Shown here piece by piece: positions 26,873 through 36,429 of a stretch of 64,000 nt of DNA. This DNA comes from Bacilli bacterium (GTDB lineage: Bacteria; Bacillota_I; Bacilli_A; RFN20; CAG-288), in NCBI GenBank assembly GCA_022652945.1, contig JALCRV010000002.1, forward strand, positions 124,001-188,000, in the 5' to 3' direction. The notes below the pieces were generated by a model. The model did not search any database. It saw only the letters and a list, made by a program, of their open reading frames with translations, and had not been told where the DNA came from. A program made the position numbers and the translations under genes. Numbering within the stretch: the stretch's first letter is position 1; each line of letters starts with the position of its first letter.

Positions 26873-28354
26873 TTATTCTCCTCCTTGAAATGAAAAGCTT
26901 AAGAAATCTCTTTTGTCTTTGCCTTCGTATTTGAAATATAAAGCGTGTATCCCTTCCAGGGGCGGAAGCTTGATTTCGTCTTCCTGCCAAACTGGGCTGG
27001 GCTTTAAACTGATTGAACCGAGGGCTTTTTTCAGATTATCGAGGAATAACGTTATTTTTCCTTGGCTGCCTCTCGTCTTAAGAAGAAGGCTAGCCGGCTT
27101 AGCAAAGCTAAAATACTTAAATCCGACATAGGTCTGGTTAACTAAGCCGGAGACATAGCGTTCTTGGTTAAAGCAAACTAGACAAGGTACTTCTTTATTG
27201 TGTCCGTTGCCTTTCACACCTTTAATCCCGGGATAGAATAAGTTGCAACAACAGAAAGCCGGATAGGTCCCCTCAGCCTTTAAAGGACCACCGTTAAGCC
27301 CCTGAGTCGTTACTTCCGCCTGGTTAAAGGTCCCATCGGGATTCATCGTGATTTCTTCGGCCATGGCTTGGCGGGAGAAATCAGTATTGTTCGTGGTGCG
27401 GTGGTAGAAAACATAATATTTGCCGTTGATCTTTTCCACTCCCCCGTGGATTGTCCCTTGGGAGGCTAAGGGCTTCAGATTGCCTTTATAGCCTAAATCG
27501 GCGGAAGAAATCACCACCCCTCGGCAAATAAAATCCCTATCCGGATATAAAGAGGTGGCGTAAGCCAACTCGTTATTTTTCCCGGAAGAATAGAATAAGT
27601 AATAAAGGTCGTTGAACTTTCTGATCGCTGGGGCTTCATAAAAAGGATGCTTATATAATAAAGTCCCTTTCTTGGCGGTCGAAAGAGAATCCAAGACCGG
27701 TTTTACTTCATCCTTAATCGTCAGCATATCGTCCTCTAGTTCCACTTCCGCTAAGGAGAGAATCGAAGGGAAGGTGGTTTTCACCTCCTCCAGGCTTCGT
27801 TGGCTTAAGGCGGATAAGACTTTATCGTAAAGGGGCTTTAAGGCCCGATTACGAAAATCCCTTCCCAGACCCCAGCCGTAATAAAGATAGATATGTTTCT
27901 GGTCATTGATGACCGCGGGGTCGTTATTTAAGTACTTTAAGACTGGGCTGCCATTGCGGTTTCTTACGTCCCCGAGATAGCTGAAAGGCCCTTGGGGATA
28001 AGCGGAGACCGCGACACCGATCGGCCCGAAAGGGTGGACGGAAGGCCCCATCGGGGAATAGTAAAGATAATATCTTCCGTCGTTGCCTTTAACGCAGTCA
28101 GGAGCGTAATAATCGGGAGTTTTGCCGTCTTTTCCACGCGGATCCTGGCTTTTTTGATAGCTAACTCCTTCTAAGGTCCATTCGCGAAGGTTAGTTTCCG
28201 CGGCCGAATAGACCACGTAATCCTTCGGGCAGAACCTCGTGCCGTTTTCGCTATCGTGGGAGCCGTATAAGTAGACCCGATGATTAAAGACGTGGGCTTC
28301 CCCGTCCGGGACGTACTCATCTAAAGGCAGGAAAGGATTAAAAATCTGTTTCAT
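26873..28354 (-). CDS. GH43 family beta-xylosidase/alpha-arabinofuranosidase
   Basis: A 493-aa inverting glycosidase with a five-bladed propeller. The likely catalytic base Asp is in VPDGEAHVF near residue 17, the pKa-modulating Asp in LNNDPAVI near 143, and the acid Glu in FYEAPAIRKF near 240. The last ~120 residues form a beta-rich module like CBM6. It has no signal peptide. It overlaps the transporter gene by 4 bases (ATGA). Activity on xylose or arabinose side groups of xylan fragments is inferred from the family and the neighbours. Confidence 0.88.
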   Translation of the reverse strand: MKQIFNPFLPLDEYVPDGEAHVFNHRVYLYGSHDSENGTRFCPKDYVVYSAAETNLREWTLEGVSYQKSQDPRGKDGKTPDYYAPDCVKGNDGRYYLYYSPMGPSVHPFGPIGVAVSAYPQGPFSYLGDVRNRNGSPVLKYLNNDPAVINDQKHIYLYYGWGLGRDFRNRALKPLYDKVLSALSQRSLEEVKTTFPSILSLAEVELEDDMLTIKDEVKPVLDSLSTAKKGTLLYKHPFYEAPAIRKFNDLYYLFYSSGKNNELAYATSLYPDRDFICRGVVISSADLGYKGNLKPLASQGTIHGGVEKINGKYYVFYHRTTNNTDFSRQAMAEEITMNPDGTFNQAEVTTQGLNGGPLKAEGTYPAFCCCNLFYPGIKGVKGNGHNKEVPCLVCFNQERYVSGLVNQTYVGFKYFSFAKPASLLLKTRGSQGKITLFLDNLKKALGSISLKPSPVWQEDEIKLPPLEGIHALYFKYEGKDKRDFLSFSFQGGE

Positions 28355-30063
28355 TTAGATTTCGCTGCCTTTCTTTTTCGCTTCTGTTCGGCTTTGAATT
28401 CCTTCTTGGCTTTCTTATCCAGGTACTTCTGATTCTCCGCGGTAAAATCCAGATTTTTCTTTTGACAATAATCTTTGAGATCCAGGACTCTGGCTTTTTC
28501 GAATTCTTTCTCGGCTTTTTCTTTCTCCTGTCTTTCTTCCTCTTCCGGCTCAATCCAGACTTTGCCTTCTTTTATACAGGCTTCCTTCTTCCGCCTTAAG
28601 AGTTCTTCGGAGATCTGCGGCATCTTTTTTTCGATATCGACGAAAGGCAGGATAAGAAGATTCAAGGCGGCGAGCACTAGATCGAAAAGATAGAAGGCCA
28701 AGACCATGAAGTTTTTGATATCCGCGCTCGGGATGACATTCTCTTTATCCGTAAAGCCCATTTTTAAGATGGTGCTTTCATAACCCCCGGCGAAAGGGGC
28801 GGAGATAGCGGTGATTAAAGCGGCAATCAAGGCGACTCCCAGCATCCCATCGACGCGGTTATGGGTCTTATATTCGATGTCATCGAAAGCGTAGAGGCTT
28901 AAAGTCATCAGGATATAAGCGGAAGGGATGGAACCGAGCTGCCTTAAAAAGCCAGCGACGAAAGCCAGGTAGAAATTCGTCGGGAAGAGGAGCCCTAAAA
29001 AGGAACCGGCTAAGGATAAGGCGAATCCGATAATGGTGATATTCCTAATGCTGAATTTGCGAGCTAAGGGGTAAATGATGATAGCCCCTAGACCTAATGG
29101 CACCCCGGTGATGACTTGATATAAAGTATACATCTCGGGCTTTTCATTTCCGCCGAGGATGAACTTAATGAAGAAATACTGGACGTTTCCGCCTTTGAAG
29201 TTATCGACGACGGAACCGGCGATGGTCAGGATTAAGAGCAGGACATAGTATTTATTAGTCAATAAAGATTTCAATTGGGCCTTTAAAGGAATCCGATTCG
29301 CCTGATCTTGCTTTTCTTCTTTTACATCCTCGGTGACCCGTTCCTTGGTGTAGTAATACTCGATGAGGAGCAGGGGAATCGCCACGATTGATAGGCCGAT
29401 CAGCAAGAGCGGGTAGCCGTTGATATCCTTATCCAGCCAATAAGGCAGGACCACGGAATTAATCAGCATCCCGATGACGATCCCGGAAATCAAAGTCCAG
29501 GAAAGCTTACGGATAAAGGCAATCTGCTCTTTCTCCAGCGCATTCCGGGTTGTCAAAGAACAGATCGTATCCCGGAAAAAGTAGAAATACGAGGAGCCGA
29601 CCGTATTAAAGGCGATCAGCAGCAGGAAGAAATAATACCAGTACGCCTCCCCGAGTACATTTCCCGGGAAAAGGAAAATCAAAAAGCCGATGGCGATCGT
29701 GCAGAAGCCGAAAATCAAAAGCCAGGGTCTTAAGCGTCCTTGCTTGGACTTGGTCTTCTCCACCAGCCAGCCGTTCAAGATCCCCGTCAGCACCGCGAGG
29801 ATTTTAGCGGCGATCATCACCCATTCGTAAGCCGAGCCGATCTTTTGACTCATCGTAAGATCGGAAGCGTACATAGCTCCGGTCTGCTGAGTAAAGAATT
29901 TCTCCACTAAGGCCGCGATGGTATTGACTACGAAAATCAGGCCCAAGGGTCCGATCAGGTGCCCGAGGATCTTTTCTTTCCCACCGATCGCTCTAGTCTT
30001 CACTTTGGAATCCATGAAGGGCTTCTCGAATAGGCCTTTAGATAATAGCTGGACTTCTTTCAT
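28351..30063 (-). CDS. GPH-family glycoside:cation symporter
   Basis: A 12-helix transporter of the glycoside-pentoside-hexuronide family (MelB/XynP type), 570 aa. Helices include LIGPLGLIFVVNTIAALVEKF and YYVLLLILTIAGSVVDNF. Unlike most members (~450-500 aa), it has an extra ~85-residue charged, Lys/Glu-rich cytoplasmic tail after the last helix. It imports short glycosides with a cation. Its place between GH2 and GH43 makes it the uptake step of this locus. Confidence 0.88.
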   Translation of the reverse strand: MKEVQLLSKGLFEKPFMDSKVKTRAIGGKEKILGHLIGPLGLIFVVNTIAALVEKFFTQQTGAMYASDLTMSQKIGSAYEWVMIAAKILAVLTGILNGWLVEKTKSKQGRLRPWLLIFGFCTIAIGFLIFLFPGNVLGEAYWYYFFLLLIAFNTVGSSYFYFFRDTICSLTTRNALEKEQIAFIRKLSWTLISGIVIGMLINSVVLPYWLDKDINGYPLLLIGLSIVAIPLLLIEYYYTKERVTEDVKEEKQDQANRIPLKAQLKSLLTNKYYVLLLILTIAGSVVDNFKGGNVQYFFIKFILGGNEKPEMYTLYQVITGVPLGLGAIIIYPLARKFSIRNITIIGFALSLAGSFLGLLFPTNFYLAFVAGFLRQLGSIPSAYILMTLSLYAFDDIEYKTHNRVDGMLGVALIAALITAISAPFAGGYESTILKMGFTDKENVIPSADIKNFMVLAFYLFDLVLAALNLLILPFVDIEKKMPQISEELLRRKKEACIKEGKVWIEPEEEERQEKEKAEKEFEKARVLDLKDYCQKKNLDFTAENQKYLDKKAKKEFKAEQKRKRKAAKSK

Positions 30064-30077
30064 TGTTTTTTCCTCCT

Positions 30078-32390
30078 TTAATCGATCTTCACTGCCTTAT
30101 TTCCGTATCGGCTAATGACCGTCACTTCCCCTTGGCTAAGAGGAGTCTTTTTCCTAAGGATGGCTAATAACCTGCCTTGGAAAGTCGAAGAAGCGGAGGA
30201 AACGTAACTTCCTTCCTGCTTGACATTGCTATTACCTAGCGCTAGTAAGCATATTTCTCCTTCGGTCTTCACTTGGATTTCTTCTTTAAGGCTAGACTTA
30301 ACTAAACCGGCTTCATCGACTAATGAAATATCGAGGTAAACCAGTTCCTTAGCGGGGTAGTTTTCTTTCTGGACCGCTAAGAAGGTTTCTTTCTTCGGGG
30401 AAGAAAGAAAGCTTTCTTCTTCTTTTTGGCCTTGCTTGTTCAGCCCGACCGCTTTTAAGGTCCCTTCTTGATATTTGAAGCGGAAGACCGCCCGGTAGTT
30501 CTTGGTCTTCTTCTTTCCGATGCTCTTGCCGTTTAAAAATAGTTCTACATAAGGGCTATAAGTATAAATCTCCGCCCAGCCCTTTTTACCAATGCCGTTA
30601 GCGATATCGTAAGAGTTAATGGCATCGCTGAAGCGCCAAGCGCTTTTCTTCGGGATCTTTTTTAAGTTCGGCACGGGTTCGATAGCGATATAAGGCTTTT
30701 TCCTTAAGCCCCAGACTAACTGGATAAAGGCCATCTCGGGGCCGGGAAGCCCGAGGATATCAATCGCTCCGGAACCGGCCAGTAAGTTAAGTCCTTTTTC
30801 ATCTAGGTAGTCATACGCTCCCACTCCCGCCTCCCCTAGATAATCAAATCCGGCCCAGATGAAATCCCCGATGACCGTCGGCAACTTTAAGGATTCCTGA
30901 TAATTAAAAGGGAGATTCGAGATTAAGGATTCGGTTCCGAGAATCATTCTTTTAGGATGCTTGATAAAGTCTTCTTCGTAGCGGGAAGAGGAATAATTAA
31001 GACCCAGGACATCGAGTTTCTCCCCGACCTCGGAGATTGCCTCATCAGCCTTTTTCCCTTTGCTGATCAGAAAGAAAAGTTTCCCGAGTCTTTGCGCCCA
31101 GAAATTAAAGAAGTTCGAGCCGCTCTTTTTTTGTGGGATCTTTACTTCCTTAGCCTTTAAAGGATCGTAAGTGCCTTTCTCCTTATAGACTCCGATGCCC
31201 TTGCGGAAATAAACATTGAGTAAAGTATTGATCGCGGCGGTCACTTTTCGGGTCGGATCCGCCTGTTTTAAGATAGAAACCATCTTTTCGGCGACTTCGA
31301 CCCCTCTTTTCTCCGCTGTCTCGCTGACTTCGTTGCCGAGCGAGTACATGATGACGCTCGGATGGTTAAAGTCCTTTTCCGCCATCCTTTGAAGGATGTA
31401 GGCATAAGTCTCAGCAAAATCCCTGGAGGAATCATAATATTCCTTGGGGATATACCAGCCGTCAAAAGCCTCGTCGATGAGATAAAGGCCCAGTTCATCA
31501 GCGGCCTTAAGGATTTCTTCCGAGCAGGGATTATGAGCGGAGCGGATGGCGTTGAAGCCTTGGTCTTTTATGATCTTCAGTTTCCGGTAAGCCGCCTCTT
31601 GATATTCGTTCATACCTAAGATCCCGTTATCGGCATGGAGGCAGGCGCCTTTTAAAATCGTCCGCTGGCTGTTAATCAATAATCCGACCGCGGGGTCTAA
31701 AGCGATCGTGCGGATTCCGAAGCGAGTCTTATACAAAGCTTCACCATCGGCGATGGTTAAATCATATAAAGCGGGGGTATCGGCTGACCAAAAAGAGGCC
31801 TTTTCCAAAAAGATTTCCGTCTCCTGGCCTTCGTAGACGGTCTTATTTTGAAAGGAGATGGTGATTAAAGGCTTCTCCTTAAAAGTCCCTTCAAAGCTGA
31901 CTCTGAGTTTGGTCGGAGCAAGGCTTAAAGTCTCAACCCTGACATGAGTAAGATGTTCGCAAGGTCTTTTCCGTAAGTAGACTTTCCGGTAGATGCCGCT
32001 GCCGGTATAAAACCTGGCGTTCGGAGTTAAGCTATTATCCACTTTGACATATAAGGTATTCTTTCCTTCGTGGGCCGCTTGATTAATCTTGAAGCTGAAG
32101 GAGGTAAAGCCGGAAAGTTCTTTTCCGAGGAGCGTATCGTTTAAAAAGACCTCTGAATGCCGATACACCCCGCCGAAAGAAAGCTCCAATTCCTGCTTTA
32201 AATCCTCTTTGGTCAGGAAGAATTCTTTTTTATAGAGATATTTCCCACCGGGAAAAAAGCCGCACTGGGGGCCGTTAGCATACGCTCTCTTTTCAAAAAG
32301 CATGGCATCGTAAGGCAGGGAAATACTTCTTTCTTCTTCCCCCTCTTTCGCAAAACTCCACCCTTGATTGAATTCCTCTGCTGTTTCCAT
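30078..32390 (-). CDS. GH2 family glycosidase (beta-galactosidase-like)
   Basis: A 770-aa GH2 enzyme with the sugar-binding N-domain (GFFPGGKYLYKKEF), an Ig-like middle domain, the TIM barrel and C-terminal beta domains. The acid/base Glu is in YSLGNEVSE near residue 350 and the nucleophile in ILGTESL near 483. AIRSAHNPCSEE and LYLIDEAFDGW are typical of GH2. It is the first gene of the glycan operon and has no signal peptide. Exact specificity (galactoside, glucuronide or arabinoside) cannot be told. Confidence 0.9.
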   Translation of the reverse strand: METAEEFNQGWSFAKEGEEERSISLPYDAMLFEKRAYANGPQCGFFPGGKYLYKKEFFLTKEDLKQELELSFGGVYRHSEVFLNDTLLGKELSGFTSFSFKINQAAHEGKNTLYVKVDNSLTPNARFYTGSGIYRKVYLRKRPCEHLTHVRVETLSLAPTKLRVSFEGTFKEKPLITISFQNKTVYEGQETEIFLEKASFWSADTPALYDLTIADGEALYKTRFGIRTIALDPAVGLLINSQRTILKGACLHADNGILGMNEYQEAAYRKLKIIKDQGFNAIRSAHNPCSEEILKAADELGLYLIDEAFDGWYIPKEYYDSSRDFAETYAYILQRMAEKDFNHPSVIMYSLGNEVSETAEKRGVEVAEKMVSILKQADPTRKVTAAINTLLNVYFRKGIGVYKEKGTYDPLKAKEVKIPQKKSGSNFFNFWAQRLGKLFFLISKGKKADEAISEVGEKLDVLGLNYSSSRYEEDFIKHPKRMILGTESLISNLPFNYQESLKLPTVIGDFIWAGFDYLGEAGVGAYDYLDEKGLNLLAGSGAIDILGLPGPEMAFIQLVWGLRKKPYIAIEPVPNLKKIPKKSAWRFSDAINSYDIANGIGKKGWAEIYTYSPYVELFLNGKSIGKKKTKNYRAVFRFKYQEGTLKAVGLNKQGQKEEESFLSSPKKETFLAVQKENYPAKELVYLDISLVDEAGLVKSSLKEEIQVKTEGEICLLALGNSNVKQEGSYVSSASSTFQGRLLAILRKKTPLSQGEVTVISRYGNKAVKID

Positions 32391-32477
32391 CTGTTTAAGT
32401 TCACTTTTAAACTTAGTCTAAAGGAGTTAAGAGACCTAATATTGAACTTAAGGACAAAAAAATGTAAAATTGGCTAA
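32391..32477. promoter_or_regulatory. divergent control region between the glycan operon and its AraC regulator
   Basis: On the plus strand TTGAAC (32442-32447), a 17-nt spacer and TAAAAT (32465-32470) end 7 nt before the araC-type ATG, predicting a leaderless mRNA. A 9-bp inverted repeat, TTAAGTTCA (32395-32403) and TGAACTTAA (32443-32451), flanks the region with centres 48 bp apart; the right arm overlaps the -35 box. These are likely AraC half-sites. Confidence 0.6.
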
Positions 32478-33665
32478 ATGGAAAACTCGCTGGAGACTTA
32501 CCTGCCTTTGTTCTACGCCGCAAACCATATTCCTTTCATTTGGTTAAAAGATGAGCGGGACATCGCCCTCGCTCTGCCCAAAGGGGACATCTGGCCCAAT
32601 TGTCTTTTCTCCTTAAAGGAAGCTTTTAAGAAAGGACCTTTAGCTTTTATTTCGGTCAGCAATGTCGGATTCTATGGGAAGATTGTTTTAAAAAGCGGGG
32701 ATGTCCTTCTTTTAGGCCCCGTCAGTGGCTCTCCGGTCAGCACTTATAATGTTTCCTCTTTTTTAAACTATTTCTCTTTACCGCATTCTTTATCCGGTCA
32801 GGCCAGCGATTTTTTGAAGGGGATTCCTCTTTTGGATTACAACCGCTTTTTATCTTTGCTTTCCTTCTTACTTTATTCGGTCGATGGCAAGTTTGTCTCT
32901 ATCGATTCGATGTTGGAAGGTGAAAAGACTAACGAGAAGATCAATAAAGAAAAAGCGGAAGACGATATCTTAGAAAACGAAAAATACCACGGGACTTATA
33001 ATCTGGAAAAGCAGCTGATCAGCTTAGTCAAAGACGGCAATAGCGCCGAAATGGATAAGTTCCTGAAAAAAGAAGTCGCTAGCAAAAACATTTCCGAAGG
33101 GAAGCTGGCGGAAGATCAGCTACGACAAGCGAAGGATATCTTTATCGGCTTTATCTCAATGGTCGGCAAAGACGGGGCGATCCAAGGCGGGTTAGGGATC
33201 GAGACGACTTACGCCTTGATCGATTCCTATATCCAACAATGTGAAAACTGCACCAGCCTTGAGCAGGTTATGTCCATCCAGTATCAGATGCTTCTGGAAT
33301 TCACCAAAAGGGTCGAGGAGAATAAGCTCCCCACCAGTTTAAGCGATGATGTCTATCAGGCCGTTCAGTTTGTTTTGTCCCATCTACATGAGAATATCGG
33401 AATCATGGAAGTCGTCGCTGCCACTTCCCATTCTAAAAGCTGGCTCACTTCCGCTTTCCGTAAAGAACTTCACCTTTCCATTAATGAATACATCACCAAA
33501 GCTAAGTTGGAAGAAAGCAAAAGGCTTCTGATTTATTCGGATTCGACCATCTCGGAGATCGCCTATTCCTTAGCCTTTTCTTCCCAGTCTTATTTCCAGA
33601 ATCAATTTAAAAAGGCTTACCATGTCACGCCTTTAAGTTTTCGGAACAATAAAGGGGAAAAGTAA
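32478..33665 (+). CDS. AraC-family regulator of the glycan operon
   Basis: A 395-aa regulator. The last ~100 residues form the two-HTH AraC domain (VVAATSHSKSWLTSAFRKEL and ISEIAYSLAFSSQSYFQNQFKK). The N-terminal ~290 residues are a sensor region with no named domain that I recognise; the same layout is found in the AraC protein at 56.7 kb. It is divergent from the GH2 gene, which fits local control of the operon by a sugar. No ribosome site is present; the promoter lies so close that the transcript should start at the ATG. Confidence 0.9.
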   Translation: MENSLETYLPLFYAANHIPFIWLKDERDIALALPKGDIWPNCLFSLKEAFKKGPLAFISVSNVGFYGKIVLKSGDVLLLGPVSGSPVSTYNVSSFLNYFSLPHSLSGQASDFLKGIPLLDYNRFLSLLSFLLYSVDGKFVSIDSMLEGEKTNEKINKEKAEDDILENEKYHGTYNLEKQLISLVKDGNSAEMDKFLKKEVASKNISEGKLAEDQLRQAKDIFIGFISMVGKDGAIQGGLGIETTYALIDSYIQQCENCTSLEQVMSIQYQMLLEFTKRVEENKLPTSLSDDVYQAVQFVLSHLHENIGIMEVVAATSHSKSWLTSAFRKELHLSINEYITKAKLEESKRLLIYSDSTISEIAYSLAFSSQSYFQNQFKKAYHVTPLSFRNNKGEK

Positions 33666-33811
33666 AAGCAAGAGGTATCTAAATAGAATGCCATTCATCA
33701 ACAGTCTGGCTTTTTACTGATATTCTTTTTTTAAAAGGAAGACGGTATATAAAGGGAAGGTCTTAATCTTATTTTTTTCATCGTACCCGTAATTATTAGC
33801 GGAGATTTTGC

Positions 33812-35902
33812 TTAGAAGTGGAATTCGAATAAGAGGAATTCGCCGATATAGGCGTAAGCGAAAGAGAAAGAAATCAAGTAAATAAAGGTGATACCGTTAT
33901 CGACAAAAGGATTGCGTTTTCCGATATGCGGATGATAGAAGAAGATGAAGGGAATGATGATTGCCATCATGTAACTCTTGTTTAAATCCAAGGCTTTGCC
34001 ATACTTAGATCCCGCGCCTAAGTAATTGGCTAGGACGATCGTGGCGACCCATAAGCAGGCGATAAGGTTCTTCGTGAAGTAATATTCGTTCCCGTGGAAG
34101 AACTTATAAGCGTTATCTTCCCCGTAACGATGGATGATGAACAAACGATAGAAGTAGATGAAAATCGGGTAGAAGATCGCAAAAGTCATGACCGCGAATT
34201 GCTTGCGGAATAAAAGCGCGGAAAGATAAGAAGGCCATTCCGTCCAATTCCAGAGTTTGATGCCGACTTGATAAAGGTACGAGAACAACAGATAAAAGAT
34301 CGGCAAAAGAGCTAGGAATCTCCAAATCAGGACCTTTTTCTTGTGGCCTTTGATCGAATCAGGGGTGGTCAGTAAGAACATAACGATCAAGGAGAAGCAA
34401 CTTAAGCTCCAGAAGAGATTTCCCGGGAGGAACATTGTAAAGGCGGTAAATAAGGCGGTGTAGTAAATATCCGAGGTCTGGGTGAGATAGTAAGACAAAA
34501 CATTCTCCCCGACGTAATAGACGGCTCCGAAGAAGAAGAACATTAAGACCGAAGGGATGATGTTATATTTTTCGCTCATCATGATCTCGAGACGGACGAA
34601 GAACCATAACAGAGCCGCTGCGGTCATATAAGGCAAAAGATAATAGAAACTCTGGATATCACCGATCAGATTGAGGATGGCGAAAAAGTCGTGATTAGTG
34701 ATGATCGGATAGGTGATTTTAAAAAGCAGGATCGAGGAAGTGAGGATTAAAGCGATACCTCCTAATCTTAAGACCGTCTCCGGCAGGAAAGGGAAGATCT
34801 TCCAGTTATTTTTTAAAGGTCGCTTCGCTTTTCTTTCAAAACCTTTTAAGTCCACCGCTTCGCTGAGGGCCGCTTCCGGAGTACTAGTAAGGAACATTTC
34901 AGCGGCTTTCTTCTTTTTGATATGGTAGACGCCCCAAGCGAGAAGCAAGGAAGCGAAAAAGAAGGCGGTAGCGAAAACCGAAGGGAGCATCAGAAGGTGG
35001 TTAGAAAGATCCGCCATGCCTTTTAAAGCCCCGTTTCCTTTCCCTTGGGAAGTCAGAATCTCAACTAGGCTGGATTTTAGGTTCAACTTGGTCATGCTAT
35101 TCCATTTCTGATAGAGATCTTCGATTTTTGGAAGGCAAGTATCGACGAAAGCTTTCTGTTGGTCGAAGATGGTCTGCTCGACATCTTTCTGCTCCGCGTC
35201 GACGACGGCGCCGACATCGAAAGCGTTGTTTAAGATGTAGCCGGTGCCTTGATAAGTCATCTCCCCGCTGGTCTGGTCAGCGAAATAGAACCAGATGGTA
35301 TCCATGTTTTCCTGGAAAGCGAAAAGATATAAACCGTTGCCAACGGGAAGGTAGGCATTAAATAAAGTCTTGGAAGCATCCGAAAAAGAAGAGACCAAAA
35401 AGGCTTCGGTTTCTTTGTCATCAGAATAAGTGACACATTTAACCCCGGTTTCTTCAATCGTGTTTTCATCTACGTCCTCGCCATTTTTCTTGACGTATTC
35501 ATTGATGGCGTTATATTCCGTACTGAAGACCGCTTCGACCCCCTGGGTGCTCTTATTCTGATAGACTAACCCGCTGATCACTAAACTTAAGGAGACGAGG
35601 AAAATCAAAAGGGAAGCCAGTAAGACGGGCCACGAAAAGACTTTCTTCATCATCTTATTATCGAAGTAATCTTTTTTCTCTTGTGGGAAAATCGGAGCCG
35701 GGAAGCCTTCTTCGTCCTTCAAGGTTTCTTCATTCACATTAAAGGCCGAGGCAAAAACGGGGATTTTCTTCTCGGGAATTCTCAGGTAGCCTTTTTCGTA
35801 TAGATATAAAGAAAAGACTGAGATTCCAGTCTTTTGGCTTACTTTTCTGAATGAGAGGCCGCTTTTCTGTCTTAAAGAGGCCAATACTTCATTTGCTGCC
35901 AT
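33812..35902 (-). CDS. XRE-type HTH protein with large membrane domain
   Basis: A 696-aa protein. Residues ~5-60 form an XRE-like helix-turn-helix (LSFRKVSQKTGISVFSLYLYEKG). A first membrane helix is at ~92-115, followed by a ~190-residue extracytoplasmic-looking region, another helix near 305-330, a linker, and about seven helices to the end. I know of no named family for the membrane part. A DNA-binding head plus an external domain suggests one-component transmembrane signalling, in the style of ToxR or CadC but with an XRE head. Inference only. Confidence 0.7.
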   Translation of the reverse strand: MAANEVLASLRQKSGLSFRKVSQKTGISVFSLYLYEKGYLRIPEKKIPVFASAFNVNEETLKDEEGFPAPIFPQEKKDYFDNKMMKKVFSWPVLLASLLIFLVSLSLVISGLVYQNKSTQGVEAVFSTEYNAINEYVKKNGEDVDENTIEETGVKCVTYSDDKETEAFLVSSFSDASKTLFNAYLPVGNGLYLFAFQENMDTIWFYFADQTSGEMTYQGTGYILNNAFDVGAVVDAEQKDVEQTIFDQQKAFVDTCLPKIEDLYQKWNSMTKLNLKSSLVEILTSQGKGNGALKGMADLSNHLLMLPSVFATAFFFASLLLAWGVYHIKKKKAAEMFLTSTPEAALSEAVDLKGFERKAKRPLKNNWKIFPFLPETVLRLGGIALILTSSILLFKITYPIITNHDFFAILNLIGDIQSFYYLLPYMTAAALLWFFVRLEIMMSEKYNIIPSVLMFFFFGAVYYVGENVLSYYLTQTSDIYYTALFTAFTMFLPGNLFWSLSCFSLIVMFLLTTPDSIKGHKKKVLIWRFLALLPIFYLLFSYLYQVGIKLWNWTEWPSYLSALLFRKQFAVMTFAIFYPIFIYFYRLFIIHRYGEDNAYKFFHGNEYYFTKNLIACLWVATIVLANYLGAGSKYGKALDLNKSYMMAIIIPFIFFYHPHIGKRNPFVDNGITFIYLISFSFAYAYIGEFLLFEFHF

Positions 35903-36374
35903 ACCAAAAATATAATTCTTTTAGGGCCTTTTTTCTAGTACCCGCCTTCTGTTATCAATGGATAATTCCAAAAAGGCGGGAGGCGTGATGTGTTTTTTTC
36001 TGACTTTACCCTCAAACGTTCTTTTAAGAAGCTGGATTTCAAATGTTAAGAAAACAGTCTGATTTCTAGATAAAATCATCGTTTCATAGGATTTCTACCA
36101 GAATACTAACGGCTATTTTTTAAGCTTCTTTTCCCCGAATGTCATAGCGGAAGGCCAATTAGTCATTATCCGTTTCAATTTATTTTGAAATATAAACCTT
36201 TACGTCTCCTTAAAAAAATGGCGATTTGCAAACCCCGAAAATAGAAAGCTGAATAATTCAAGGAAACTAGATTCGAAGGCAGATGGAAAACTTCCTGAAT
36301 TAATAGGCATTAAAAGCTGTTTTGAAACACCCAGATTCTTTTTGCGCTTTTGTCTAGGTAAGTAGGAAACAACG
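35903..36374. other. intergenic stretch, no gene found
   Basis: About 470 AT-rich bases. An inverted pair CCCGCCT / AGGCGGG brackets 35941-35978 with a long loop. A 34-codon frame from 35958 has no ribosome site and is rejected. Nothing else is supported. Confidence 0.5.
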
Positions 36375-36421
36375 TTTTCAAATAGACAAAAACATTGACA
36401 ATGTCCATTTGAAAATATAAT
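36375..36421 (+). promoter_or_regulatory. promoter of the Fic gene wrapped in palindromes
   Basis: TTGACA (36395-36400) and TATAAT (36416-36421, 15-nt spacer; TAATAT at 36418 gives 17). A 14-bp inverted repeat with one mismatch, 36375-36388 and 36402-36415, embraces the -35 box. A second palindrome, ACATTGACAATGT (36392-36404), contains it. The layout suits a repressor site, possibly bound by the winged-helix end of the Fic protein itself. Confidence 0.65.
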
Positions 36422-36429
36422 ATAAACTT

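Noticed and set aside
26871-26990. Longer N-terminus for the GH39 gene
   Set aside because: It runs into the GH43 coding end and lacks a ribosome site; AAGGAGG precedes 26870.
35958-36062. 34-codon frame in the gap before the Fic gene
   Set aside because: No ribosome site and no similarity.
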